The translations under genes were made by a program, and so were the position numbers. From positions 1 to 47,718 of the forward strand of contig JABRVX010000001.1 of assembly GCA_039961735.1 (NCBI GenBank): a DNA stretch of 47,718 nucleotides. The letters run 5' to 3'. Below the pieces are notes generated by a model that ran no database searches, was not told the DNA's origin, and worked only from the letters and a program-made list of their open reading frames with translations. Origin of the DNA: Fimbriimonadia bacterium. GTDB lineage: Bacteria; Armatimonadota; Fimbriimonadia; Fimbriimonadales; JABRVX01. This document shows, piece by piece, positions 33,122-41,691 of this stretch (its first letter is position 1; every line of letters begins with the position of its first letter).

Positions 33122-36100
33122 CTAGGCTACCTTTTCTGCAGTCAGCCCTAGCGCCGTTCGTAGCCGCGCCTCCGCCTCCGACCCGCACTCGATAAACCCC
33201 GCGATCTCGCCAATGGAGGCCAGGTCCACCAGCTCGATGTCCGCGCACGACTGCGTCTCCACCTTCTCGCGGGCAAGCATATCCCCTACCATGCTACTCG
33301 CTTCCTCGGCTCCTGCGCCGGTCGGCTCCTCGACCAGAAGGCACAGGGTCACACTGTCCGTTTGGGAGTAAGTATGAACGTATTGCCGCACGAATGGCTC
33401 CCAAGTCTCTCGCCGCTGCCAGTCCGGAGTGAGCAGGAAGCGGCGACGCCCCGCTCCGGCCAACTCGTCATAGATGGCGCGATAGGCCTGGGCGCATCGC
33501 TGATGCGAGAACTCGGCGATGCACCGCTCCTGCAGTCGGCGCACGCGCTCGGAGCCCTTCGCCTCGCAAGCCTGGTCCACCGCCGCGCGAATCGACTCGG
33601 GGTCCGCCGGATCGCAGTACCATGCATCGTCGCCCAAGTAGTGTCGAATGGTCCCGCACTCGGTGGCGACCACAGGGCAGCCCGCGACGGCAGCTTCCAC
33701 ACTTACGAGGCCCGGCACCTCCCACCAACTGGCCAACACATGGCACGCGGCGGCTTTGTATGCGGAGGCCACCATCCACGGCGGCTGATTGGAGAGATGC
33801 ACCAGACGCTCGCCTCCCCAGTGCTTGCACAGCTCGAGGTATTCGGGGTCTGACGAACCCCCCAGTAGGACGATCTGCCGGTCCGTCTCACGGAGCGCAT
33901 AGGCGGTCATGAGCTGGTTCTTCATCGGCTCGACGCGTCCGACACATAGCACGAAACCGCGCAGGCCGAACGCTTTCTCGAAGTCCTCCGCATCGGCGTT
34001 CCGGAACAACTCCGTGTCCACACCCAGATGCACGCTGCCCGTTCCCGCGGAAGTCGGACCTAGCATCTGGTCCATTGCCAGCAACTCTTGCGGCCCGGTT
34101 GCGATCACGCGGTCTCCTAGGTCTCGCACGGAACGCAACGCGCGGATCACGTCGCCTGATTCGCGGGCCTGCTCCAGCGTTACGCCGTTGGCCGCCAGCG
34201 TGCGGTCCGCGTAAAGTCGGAGCAGTTGGCGCCGCTCCTCTTCGGGCCGGTCGGGCGCGAGGACATAGGGCAGAACCGCGGTGACCCAACGGACCCGAGG
34301 GCCGTCCCAGTGAATGGGCATCACTACCTTGGGCTTGGTCCAGCCCCGGATGGTCTCCACATGGTCGGGCTGATACAGCGATACCACGTGAACGACATCG
34401 TGTGCGTCGGGCCGCAGCCGTAAAGCCGCGGTCACGTCCGCCCGTACACCGGCTTCCCTCTCGGCCTTCAACAGCGTCTGAAACACCACGGCCTCGCCGC
34501 CGCCCATCATGCGGAAGGCGTTCCGGTGCAGGGTGACCAGGGTCTTCCGAGCCACCGAGATGCGTTCGCGGTTCCACAGCACCGCCACCAGACGCGAGCA
34601 GTCGGAATCCGGGTCCACGAAATGCACGGTCGCCTGGAACAGCGTCTCCAGCTTGCCCCGCAAATCCTCGAAGCTCTCGGTTGGCGGAAAACCGAGAATC
34701 ACGAGCCCCCCCTGCCGCGCCTCGGTGGCCAGCTTCACGAGCATACCGGGCGAGGTTGTTTCGCACCGCCACACGACCAGCGTGTCGGCCTTCCGCATCG
34801 CGTTCTTGCCTGTCGGTAAGTTCCAGCCCCGCGCCCGAGCCGCTTCGCAAAGCGGCGGGCAGTCCAGGAAGTGGCCGCGTCGCTTGCTGCGGGGGTCGGA
34901 GAGCATCTCCGCCAGCGGGAGCAGCCAACTCGGCGGCTCTGGTGCCCCCAGACCTCGAGGTTTTGGACTCGTGTCGGCTGTTACACGCGTAGGCTCCACC
35001 ACCCCAACTCGGCTCAGCGATGCCCGGTATGCGGCCTCTGCCTGCGCCCTCTGCGCTGGATCCGCGGCGTCGTAGCCTTGCGTCCGACGGATCTCGATGC
35101 CGATGCTCCCTTCCCAAGTCTTGCCGGCCCGCATCACGCCGTACGGGTTCGCAGCCAGCCTCTTCGCGACGTCCTGATGCACACGCTCCAACACGGCGAG
35201 CAGGTGGTGGCAGGCGCTTTGTCCGTCGGGCCGCCGAAACGCCGCGAGCCCCGACCCCCATGGCTCGGCATACCACTGCATCGCCGGGTGAGCGACCAGG
35301 ACTGCCGCGGTCTTGGTTGGTAACTCCACGTAGCCCCGGACCGCCAAAGACTCCAGTCGTGCAAAGGTGGCCGCCAGGTCCTGAACCTCTCCGAGCCCCT
35401 CGCGGACAATCAACACGTCGTATCGTGACTTCTCTGTTGTTAGCGAGCCGTCCGGCTGGAACTGTCGGACCTCTGACTGCGGGAACCAAGGTGCGGAGGA
35501 GGTGACCTCCAGTACGCTCGTCTTCGAGCCGATCTTCAGGTCGCGAGCCAGCCGAGCAACGTCGGGGTAGTGGGGAAGGTCCTCGTCGGGCAATGGCACC
35601 AGCATGGGCCGTCCGTCCGACGATGGTGTGAGCCGTGCATTCTCCGCGAACTCCCTCTGTCCCGGCTCCAACGTGGCCGCCAGCCGGAACCGCTCCAATG
35701 CCTCGTCCCGCCGGTTCTCCGCCCAAAGCACGACACCGAGGGCGTTGTGCGCCAAGGCCCAATCGGGTCGGAAGCGAAGAGCCATGGCGATGTCTTGCTT
35801 CACTTCGTGAACGGGCGGCGAGCACATCATCAGCGCATTCAGTGCGAAGTCCAGGTGCGCCAGAGCGGCGTTCTCGGGCACTCCGTAGTCTGGTGCGCTG
35901 CCATCATCCTCGACCCGGACGCGCAGAGATCCCTCCCACCGATGCTGGGTCATCGTCACATTTCGGTACTTCAGTTCGAAGTCGAACCGGGAGGCGGCGT
36001 CGAACCACCAGAAGGGGCGCATCGCGTTCAACAGCGGATTCCGTAGCCACTTGCGCCTACGAAAGACCAGCGTGTCATCCTCCACGGAGATGATCCAGAG

Positions 36101-36547
36101 GTGAGGCGGGAAGCCGAGGACGCTTTCGAAGACGGGTCCGGGGGTGTCCACGAACCCGGCCCTAGCCACGCGACTCATCTCTCGTGCCACCGCCTCGGGG
36201 TCCAGGACGTGCTCGAGAGTGTGCCTGCTGATCACGAAGTCGAACGAACCATCCTGCAGCGGCATGCGCTCCGCGTAGCCTGCAACCAACGGCACGGTGC
36301 GTACGGCGGCCTTGCCCTGACGGTGGATGTCATCGTCCACGAATGCGTCCAGGTTTAGCGATGCCGGTGCGAACGGGTATTGGCCGCCGCCAACGTCCAG
36401 CACTCGATGGCCGGGCTCGATGCCGAGTAGGCCCGCCATCGGCTCGTCCAAGAAGCTCGGATAGTTCCGTCCCCACGCGTTCGTGAGCGGCACCTCGTCC
36501 GAGTGCCCGAACATCTCCACCCGCATGCTGCCGTTCCAATCCGCCAT
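33122..36547 (-). CDS. Fused SAM-methyltransferase, TPR-like segment and GT4 glycosyltransferase (1141 aa)
   Basis: Residues about 45-190 form a class I methyltransferase: VLDVGGGQYPFAPASL (motif I) and later FDFVISRHTLEHV. About 250-300 is a TPR-like helical repeat (NALGVVLWAENRRDEALERF). A long middle region (roughly 300-690) has no clear family. From about 690 onward is a GT4 retaining glycosyltransferase: GSVHLGVDTELFRN, VLCVGRVEPMKNQ, and the E-x7-E pair in WWEVPGLVSVEAAVAG, which binds the sugar nucleotide. A ~120-residue tail follows. GAGGGGG lies five bases before ATG 36547. Joint methylation and glycosylation of a cell-surface glycan is the likely job, but only by domain logic. No other glycan genes adjoin it. 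Confidence 0.8.
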   Translation of the reverse strand: MADWNGSMRVEMFGHSDEVPLTNAWGRNYPSFLDEPMAGLLGIEPGHRVLDVGGGQYPFAPASLNLDAFVDDDIHRQGKAAVRTVPLVAGYAERMPLQDGSFDFVISRHTLEHVLDPEAVAREMSRVARAGFVDTPGPVFESVLGFPPHLWIISVEDDTLVFRRRKWLRNPLLNAMRPFWWFDAASRFDFELKYRNVTMTQHRWEGSLRVRVEDDGSAPDYGVPENAALAHLDFALNALMMCSPPVHEVKQDIAMALRFRPDWALAHNALGVVLWAENRRDEALERFRLAATLEPGQREFAENARLTPSSDGRPMLVPLPDEDLPHYPDVARLARDLKIGSKTSVLEVTSSAPWFPQSEVRQFQPDGSLTTEKSRYDVLIVREGLGEVQDLAATFARLESLAVRGYVELPTKTAAVLVAHPAMQWYAEPWGSGLAAFRRPDGQSACHHLLAVLERVHQDVAKRLAANPYGVMRAGKTWEGSIGIEIRRTQGYDAADPAQRAQAEAAYRASLSRVGVVEPTRVTADTSPKPRGLGAPEPPSWLLPLAEMLSDPRSKRRGHFLDCPPLCEAARARGWNLPTGKNAMRKADTLVVWRCETTSPGMLVKLATEARQGGLVILGFPPTESFEDLRGKLETLFQATVHFVDPDSDCSRLVAVLWNRERISVARKTLVTLHRNAFRMMGGGEAVVFQTLLKAEREAGVRADVTAALRLRPDAHDVVHVVSLYQPDHVETIRGWTKPKVVMPIHWDGPRVRWVTAVLPYVLAPDRPEEERRQLLRLYADRTLAANGVTLEQARESGDVIRALRSVRDLGDRVIATGPQELLAMDQMLGPTSAGTGSVHLGVDTELFRNADAEDFEKAFGLRGFVLCVGRVEPMKNQLMTAYALRETDRQIVLLGGSSDPEYLELCKHWGGERLVHLSNQPPWMVASAYKAAACHVLASWWEVPGLVSVEAAVAGCPVVATECGTIRHYLGDDAWYCDPADPESIRAAVDQACEAKGSERVRRLQERCIAEFSHQRCAQAYRAIYDELAGAGRRRFLLTPDWQRRETWEPFVRQYVHTYSQTDSVTLCLLVEEPTGAGAEEASSMVGDMLAREKVETQSCADIELVDLASIGEIAGFIECGSEAEARLRTALGLTAEKVA

Positions 36548-36670
36548 GAGACCCCCTCTCGACCGAAGCGCACAGGACCGCACGATCTAACTGGAATCAT
36601 CGGTTGCAGGAAGCCTCGGTTGTCGGGCACGGTCCAGCTTTGGCCTAAGGATTGCCATAATGGGAGTTGC

Positions 36671-36699
36671 TTGACATGGTGCCTTCGAATCGGTACAAT
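36671..36699 (+). promoter_or_regulatory. Strong sigma-70 promoter for rpsU
   Basis: TTGACA at 36671-36676, a 17-nt spacer and TACAAT at 36694-36699. The -35 box is a perfect match, the -10 box is one base off consensus. It lies about 84 nt before the rpsU start, directed at it, and probably also drives pgpH and following genes. Confidence 0.85.
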
Positions 36700-36725
36700 G
36701 CCCATAACAAGAGGTGGAAAACGGC

Positions 36726-36757
36726 GACCGAGCAAGGCTGCCTCGGTCACCCTTTTT
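36726..36757 (+). terminator. Leader hairpin with T-tract before rpsU; possible attenuator
   Basis: GACCGAG and CTCGGTC form a 7-bp stem (36726-36732/36742-36748) followed by ACCCTTTTT. It sits between the strong promoter and the rpsU ribosome-binding site, so it would end transcripts early unless read through. That is the geometry of transcription attenuation, possibly by the product S21; the regulatory role is inferred. Confidence 0.55.
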
Positions 36758-36782
36758 GGCGTCTTAGGAGGGAGTGCGCAGT

Positions 36783-36947
36783 TTGATTCAAGTTCAGGTG
36801 CAGCAAAACGAGTCCATTGACGCGGCTCTGAAGCGGTTCAACCAGAAGCTGCAGCAGAGCGGCATTCTAAAGGAACTCAAAGAGCATGCTCATTACGAGA
36901 AGCCGAGCGAGAAGAAGAGACGGCTGCGTCGTCGCCGTCGCCGATAG
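36783..36947 (+). CDS. rpsU: Small-subunit ribosomal protein S21 (54 aa)
   Basis: The translation MIQVQVQQNESIDAALKRFN, then a helical stretch and a basic end (KKRRLRRRRRR), is S21. It binds near the 3' end of 16S rRNA and is needed for initiation. The start codon is TTG at 36783, with GGAGGGAG about eight bases upstream, so gene finders that ignore TTG or small genes would miss it. Length is normal for short S21. It leads a cluster of pgpH, ybeY, dgkA and corC/hlyC, and its promoter lies in front. Confidence 0.95.
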   Translation: MIQVQVQQNESIDAALKRFNQKLQQSGILKELKEHAHYEKPSEKKRRLRRRRRR

Positions 36948-37032
36948 CGCGCGCCCCTCACTGGTTCCCACATTCACCCTCTCTGACTGCGCCTTTGCGC
37001 ATCGCCCTATCGCAGGTTAGGCGGAGCTACTC

Positions 37033-38538
37033 ATGATTCGCCGTAAGCCCACTCCTTCGCCTGCCCGACCCCGATCCAACCCCGTAGCAATGCGGGGAAG
37101 CTCCAGACACGTCATCTTGGCCATCGGCGCGTGGGTCCTGATCGGCGGGTTGATCCTCGCACCATTCCCGTACGAGCTGACCGTGGGTCGAGCCGTCGCC
37201 GTCGCGCTCTTCTCGCTCGTAGGAATGGGAGCGGTGCTCAGCCACCTGTTCCATCAGCGCCTCAGCTCGCGGCGCCTGCGCAAGCGCTTGGGGGTCATCT
37301 TCGCGGTCACGGTGCTGTCGCTCATCGGCCTGCAACTCGCGCGGTATGCCATTGCCGGTCGCCCGGACGACGGGCTTCAACTTCTTACTACGGCGCCGCT
37401 CGTCGCGACGGGAATGCTGCTCGGTGCGCTGATGAGCCCGGGCACCGCCGCGGTCTGCCTCGCCTTGCTCACGGTGCTGGTGTGGATCGGCGGCGTCGCG
37501 GAAAGCACTTTCCTCGCAGCCGCTGCGCTCTCCGGGATCGCCGGGGCCTATGCGGTCAACCCGCTCAAGCAGCGGTCGGACCTCTTGCGCTCCGGGGTCG
37601 TTGTCGCACTCACGTTTACCGCACTCGGCATCGGCGCGGCGGCAATCAGTGCAACGAGCGTCGTGGATGCCCTGCAGGTCGGACCGTGGGGTGTGATCGG
37701 CGGAGTGGGGGCGATGGCGCTCTTCTGGCTATCTGTCGCCGTGTTCGAGCGCGCCTTCGACATCACGAGTGATTGGGGACTCCTCGAGCTGTGCTCACCC
37801 GAGAACGCCTTGCTGCACGAGCTAATGGTTCGCGCCCCCGGAACATGGGCGCACAGCGTGATGGTCGGAAACTTGGCCGAAGCCGCGGCCAAGGCGATCG
37901 GCGCGAACGCCCTGCTCGCACGCGCTTGCGCGTACTATCACGACATCGGCAAGATGAACCGCCCGGAGTTCTTCGTCGAGAACCAAGCGGGAGGGAACAT
38001 ACACGAGACGCTTTCCCCCAACCTCTCGGCAAGGGTGATTGCCGCGCACGTGAAAGATGGGCTCCAGATGGCCGAAGAGCATCGCCTGCCACAGGCAATC
38101 CGAGAGGCTATCGCTCAGCACCACGGCACGACCCTCATTAGCTACTTCTATCATCGCGCCGCAGCCGGTCAGGAAGACCCCGTGTTGAAACAGCACTTCC
38201 GCTACGAAGGGCCGAAGCCGCAGCGTAGAGAGATCGGCATCCTGATGCTTGCCGACATCGTGGAGGCCGCAACGCGATCTCAAGAGAAGACCAGCCCGTC
38301 ACGTCTGGAGCACCTGGTCAGCAGTTTGGTGACCGACAGAGTGGAAGACGGACAACTGGACGAGTGCGAACTCACGTTCAAAGATGTGCGCAGGATCGTG
38401 GCGGCGTTCGTGCAATCGCTGACCGCTGTGAGGCATAACCGGATAGACTATGGACAGGCCATCGAGGAAGAAGGTAGTGGCGAACAAGGTGACCATGACG
38501 TCCCGGTTCCCGAGGCGCCTGCCGTCGGCGCCGATTAG
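37033..38538 (+). CDS. pgpH: PgpH/YqfF-type HD-domain membrane phosphodiesterase, lacking the extracellular domain (501 aa)
   Basis: Related to PgpH, the c-di-AMP phosphodiesterase. The C-terminal HD domain is clear: LLHELMVRAPGTWAHSVMVGNL, AYYHDIGKMNRPEFFVENQ with His303-Asp304, SARVIAAHVKDGLQMAEEH, IAQHHGTTLISYFYHRAA, and ILMLADIVEAATRSQ, together supplying the metal ligands. Before it is a 6-7-helix membrane region (about 25-265). Known PgpH has about 710 residues with a ~260-residue extracellular 7TMR-HDED module between the first and second helices; here they are adjacent and that module is missing. The start at 37033 has GGAG six bases upstream. c-di-AMP hydrolysis is inferred from family membership. 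It is followed by overlapping ybeY. Confidence 0.88.
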   Translation: MIRRKPTPSPARPRSNPVAMRGSSRHVILAIGAWVLIGGLILAPFPYELTVGRAVAVALFSLVGMGAVLSHLFHQRLSSRRLRKRLGVIFAVTVLSLIGLQLARYAIAGRPDDGLQLLTTAPLVATGMLLGALMSPGTAAVCLALLTVLVWIGGVAESTFLAAAALSGIAGAYAVNPLKQRSDLLRSGVVVALTFTALGIGAAAISATSVVDALQVGPWGVIGGVGAMALFWLSVAVFERAFDITSDWGLLELCSPENALLHELMVRAPGTWAHSVMVGNLAEAAAKAIGANALLARACAYYHDIGKMNRPEFFVENQAGGNIHETLSPNLSARVIAAHVKDGLQMAEEHRLPQAIREAIAQHHGTTLISYFYHRAAAGQEDPVLKQHFRYEGPKPQRREIGILMLADIVEAATRSQEKTSPSRLEHLVSSLVTDRVEDGQLDECELTFKDVRRIVAAFVQSLTAVRHNRIDYGQAIEEEGSGEQGDHDVPVPEAPAVGAD

Positions 38539-38947
38539 GCACGCCCTGCTGGAGTTGCTTCACGAAGAAGGGGTCGAGGGATCGGAGGTGAGTGTCCTCA
38601 TCTGTGACGACGATGAGATGCACAGATTGAATAAGCAGTTCCGAGGCGTGGATGCGCCGACCGACGTGTTGGCATTCCCGCAGGATCGTGATGCTACGCT
38701 CCCCGATGGAACGCGCCTCCTCGGTGACGTGGTCATATCGCTGGATACTGCCAAGCGACAGGCGGAAAGCCGTGGCCATTCGCTGGTCACCGAATCCGTC
38801 TTGCTCGGCCTACACGGAACGCTGCACCTGCTCGGGCACGACGATCACACGGAGGAAGAGGCGGCGGACATGATCGTACGTGCCGAACGGATTGCCATGC
38901 GCCTCGGGCACTCGTTCGCCGTCGAGGCAAGGGGAGACGCAGAGTGA
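38477..38947 (+). CDS. ybeY: Endoribonuclease YbeY (156 aa)
   Basis: Single-strand-specific RNase with roles in rRNA maturation and quality control. It has the zinc-binding signature LHGTLHLLGHDDHTEEEAADM (H-G-x-L-H-x4-D-x2-H) and the conserved Asp/Arg regions EMHRLNKQFRGVDAPTDVLAFP and LLGDVVISLDTAKRQ. The first in-frame start at 38450 has no ribosome-binding site; GTG 38477 has GAGG nine bases upstream and is my choice, with ATG 38495 as the third option. It overlaps the end of pgpH and its stop overlaps dgkA as GTGA. Confidence 0.9.
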   Translation: MANKVTMTSRFPRRLPSAPIRHALLELLHEEGVEGSEVSVLICDDDEMHRLNKQFRGVDAPTDVLAFPQDRDATLPDGTRLLGDVVISLDTAKRQAESRGHSLVTESVLLGLHGTLHLLGHDDHTEEEAADMIVRAERIAMRLGHSFAVEARGDAE

Positions 38948-39663
38948 AAGGACGGCGTCACAACCCATTCGAGCCGTTCCGCGTAGCGTTGGAGGGTGTT
39001 ATCCACACCTTCCGCACGCAGCGCCACATGCGCTTTCACTTCTACACCGTCGTGGTCGTGCTGGTTCTCGGCATGTTCTACAACCTGCACTACCGCGAGA
39101 TCCTGATCCTGTTGTTTACGATTTCCATGGTTCTGATGGCCGAGATGTTCAACTCTGCCATCGAAGCCGTAGTGGATTTGGTCCAACCGACATACCATCC
39201 CATGGCGAAGTTTGCCAAGGACATCGCCGCGGGAGCCGTCTTGATAACGACCGTGAATGCCATCGTGGTAGGGTCCCTGCTCTTCATCGGAGACACACGC
39301 CTCGTGGATCTCAGCAGGCTGTTCCGGCCGAACGAGATTCCCCAAGCGATCACGCTCAAATCACTGGTCGGCGTGTTCGTCGTGTTTGCTCTCGTGGTGA
39401 TAGGCAAGGCGCTCGGTAGGCGAGGGTCCCTGTGGCATGGCGGTCTAATCAGCGGTCACTCTGCCCTGGGCTTCTTCTTCGCGATTGGCATCGTGATCCT
39501 GGCCCAAGGCAACATTCTCGTTCAGCTCTTGGCCGTAATGCTGGGCTTGTTGGTGGCGCAGAGCCGGTGGGAGGCCGGCATTCACTCGCTCTTCGAAGTA
39601 GGCTTGGGAGCGACCGTCGGCAGCGTGCTTGCAGCAATCATTTACGGGCTGAGCGCTCGATAA
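38944..39663 (+). CDS. dgkA: Diacylglycerol/undecaprenol kinase fused to PAP2-like domain (239 aa)
   Basis: The first ~125 residues are DgkA-like: an amphipathic start (FEPFRVALEGVIHTFRTQRH), then EMFNSAIEAVVDLVQP with the conserved Glu/Asn/Glu, and AKFAKDIAAGAVLI. The last ~110 residues resemble a PAP2 phosphatase, with LISGHSALGFFFA and SRWEAGIHSLFEVGLG. In PAP2 the third motif is SRxxxxxHxxxD; here the Asp is Glu. So one membrane protein could both phosphorylate and dephosphorylate a lipid such as undecaprenol or diacylglycerol. The start is GTG 38944 inside a 4-nt overlap with ybeY. Location in the ybeY cluster matches the usual dgkA locus. Confidence 0.85.
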   Translation: MKGRRHNPFEPFRVALEGVIHTFRTQRHMRFHFYTVVVVLVLGMFYNLHYREILILLFTISMVLMAEMFNSAIEAVVDLVQPTYHPMAKFAKDIAAGAVLITTVNAIVVGSLLFIGDTRLVDLSRLFRPNEIPQAITLKSLVGVFVVFALVVIGKALGRRGSLWHGGLISGHSALGFFFAIGIVILAQGNILVQLLAVMLGLLVAQSRWEAGIHSLFEVGLGATVGSVLAAIIYGLSAR

Positions 39664-39672
39664 ATCTTATCT

Positions 39673-41181
39673 ATGAACGAAACAAATAGTAACGAAACGC
39701 CCGCCGGAAGTAATGGGGACCGACCTCCATCATCATTACTCGGATCCTCGGTGGGTGCACTCGTCGTTCTTGTCGCGCTGTATCTCGTACTGCGACCCGA
39801 ATGGCTGCCGCTTTCGGTCGGTATCCAGAGCAGCACCCCGGAGAGCCGAAGCAGCCAATTCTGGCTGGCGGTCGTCTTCGTCATCCTATCGGTGGTTCTT
39901 CGCTTCGCACTGGAGCAAGGGGAGACAGCGCTGGCTTCGATTAGCCCGGCACGCGCGGCACAGCTTCGTGAACGGCGGCAAAGAGGAGCCAAGGCGCTTC
40001 AGGACCTGACCGACCATCTGGACCATTCCATCCGTACGGTCCGCCTCGGATCGCTACTGCTCCTCGCACTAGGCTTGGTAGTGGGAGTGCTGTACGTTGG
40101 AGGAGGGATTGCCGAAGCGCTGCGCAAAGCCGTGCCGACACTGCAGCAGCAAGATGCACTCGGTCTCGCGCATCTAGCGGTGTTCGTAGTGGTTGCAGGG
40201 CTCATGATGGTGTTCGGCGAAATGCTACCCCGCAGCCTCGGAGCCGCCAACCCAGAGCGATGCGCTCTTCGCCGTGCGTGGCTCCTGCGTGCCGTTCGAG
40301 TCCTTCTCGGACTGCCAGTAGCCCTCAGCGCGTGGCTAGCCGGAAAGCTCTGCTCGCTGTACCGTGTCAAACTGTACACACCTATCCAGGTCGTCACGGA
40401 GGAGCAGCTCCGGGACATGCTAGACGCTACCCCGGAAGGCGGCCTCGAAGAAGAAGAAAAGCACATGATCCACTCGGTGTTCGACTTCACAGACACCGTG
40501 GTCCGTGAAGTGATGACACCCAGAACGGATATGGACGCCATCTCCGTTGACGCTTCGCTCGCAGAAGTCGCCGAACTGGTTTCCTCGACCGGCCACAGTC
40601 GTATCCCCATCTACGAAGAGACCGTGGATCGGATCATCGGCACCATTCACGCCAAAGACCTGCTGAAACACATGCAGGCAGCGCAAAACGTTAACCTGCG
40701 CGACATCATGCGCCCCGTCTATCTGATACCGGAGAACAAAAAGATCGGCGAGTTGCTGAGCGAGTTCCGGACCGGCAGGACGCAGATCGCTATCGTACAG
40801 GACGAGTACGGTGGTACCGCCGGCCTCGCAACCATCGAGGACATCGTCGAGGAGATCGTCGGCGAAATCGTGGACGAATACGACGAAGAAGAGCCGATGG
40901 TGGTGCAGCTGGACGACGGCACCTTCATCGTGGACGGGCGGATGAACCTGGACGACGTGAATGACCACCTGGACTCGGAACTGCAGTCCGAGGAGTTCGA
41001 CTCGATCGGCGGTTACGTTTTCGGTTTGCTGGGCCACCAGCCGGCACAAGGAGAAGTGGTCGAGGACGCCGGCTGGCAGTTCGAGGTGAAAGAGACCGAC
41101 GGCCGCCGCATCACGAAGGTGCGTGTGAAGCGACTGCCCGTGTTGACGGACGAAGAAGAACTGGAGCGGGCCGAGAGCTAG
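39673..41181 (+). CDS. CNNM/CorC-HlyC family membrane protein with CBS pair (502 aa)
   Basis: A CNNM-type transporter-like protein, probably handling Mg2+ or Co2+. Order: two or three helices, with a DUF21-like region (about 65-225; RFALEQGETALASISPARA and MMVFGEMLPRSLGAANPER), then the linker TEEQLRDMLDATPEGGLEEEEKHM, a CBS domain pair (about 278-400; REVMTPRTDMDAISVDAS, GHSRIPIYEETVDRIIG and QIAIVQDEYGGTAGLATIED), and the CorC_HlyC C-terminal domain (about 410-495; GRMNLDDVNDHLD, FDSIGGYVFGLLGHQP). All modules are intact. It begins 10 nt after dgkA and is the last gene of the rpsU cluster. Confidence 0.92.
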   Translation: MNETNSNETPAGSNGDRPPSSLLGSSVGALVVLVALYLVLRPEWLPLSVGIQSSTPESRSSQFWLAVVFVILSVVLRFALEQGETALASISPARAAQLRERRQRGAKALQDLTDHLDHSIRTVRLGSLLLLALGLVVGVLYVGGGIAEALRKAVPTLQQQDALGLAHLAVFVVVAGLMMVFGEMLPRSLGAANPERCALRRAWLLRAVRVLLGLPVALSAWLAGKLCSLYRVKLYTPIQVVTEEQLRDMLDATPEGGLEEEEKHMIHSVFDFTDTVVREVMTPRTDMDAISVDASLAEVAELVSSTGHSRIPIYEETVDRIIGTIHAKDLLKHMQAAQNVNLRDIMRPVYLIPENKKIGELLSEFRTGRTQIAIVQDEYGGTAGLATIEDIVEEIVGEIVDEYDEEEPMVVQLDDGTFIVDGRMNLDDVNDHLDSELQSEEFDSIGGYVFGLLGHQPAQGEVVEDAGWQFEVKETDGRRITKVRVKRLPVLTDEEELERAES

Positions 41182-41190
41182 GCCCGAGGC

Positions 41191-41437
41191 TCACGCTGCT
41201 AGGCCGCCTCCTCCCTTCGATCGCTTGCGCCATCCGATGGAGATGAGCAGCAGCGCAAGGGGCCACCAGGGGCACACCCCCCGGCTCTGGGACGGAGGTG
41301 TAGAGGCAAATGGACCACCTGCCGTCCAGGGGGTTGACCATCCACAGCACCTGCCCCGCGTTGTTGACGGCGAGGGGCTGGGAGTTGGGAAGCCAATCGG
41401 TCCAATGCTGTCTCAGTGGCGATGGGCTGTCAGGCAC
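41191..41437 (-). pseudogene. Frameshifted C-terminal remnant of a PEP-CTERM protein
   Basis: One frame reads QPLAVNNAGQVLWMVNP through WSICLYTSVPEP, an extracellular repeat followed by the PEP motif. The next frame continues GVCPWWPLALLLISIGWRKR, a hydrophobic helix plus Arg-rich end, up to a stop at 41191. Together they are a proper PEP-CTERM sorting tag split by one extra G in a run of six G's (about 41278-41283 region). The upstream part of the gene is not found. It could be a decayed gene, a phase-variable tract or a sequencing error. Confidence 0.55.
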
Positions 41438-41540
41438 CGGAACTCAGACGCTGTTCGAAATAGTCGTACAACGAGCTGTACGGTACGCTCCCCACTCGGT
41501 CTATGATGATCCATGACCCTCCTCCTGGCGTTGACTCTCC

Positions 41541-41691
41541 TGTCATTCCGAGCGAATTGCGCTCCTCGCACGGCCGTTTTGTCATTCCGAGCGAAGAGAG
41601 GAATATCTCTGAACCCTCCCGCCCGCGGCCCGTAGCGCACAAACAGATGCAGGGGGGAGAGAAAGCGATTCCTCGCTTCGCTCGGAATGAC
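41541..41691. repeat. TGTCATTCCGAGCGAA-type repeats, two direct and one inverted
   Basis: Copies at 41541-41572 and 41580-41612 share TGTCATTCCGAGCGAA. An inverted copy at 41666-41691 ends TTCGCTCGGAATGAC. The pair 41580/41666 could form a long stem. These are intergenic and common in mixed environmental genomes. The surrounding 41182-41909 holds the PEP-CTERM remnant but no other supported gene. Confidence 0.85.

Noticed and set aside
33888-35825. 645-codon minus-strand frame
   Set aside because: It is another frame of the methyltransferase-GT4 gene, with no motif of its own.
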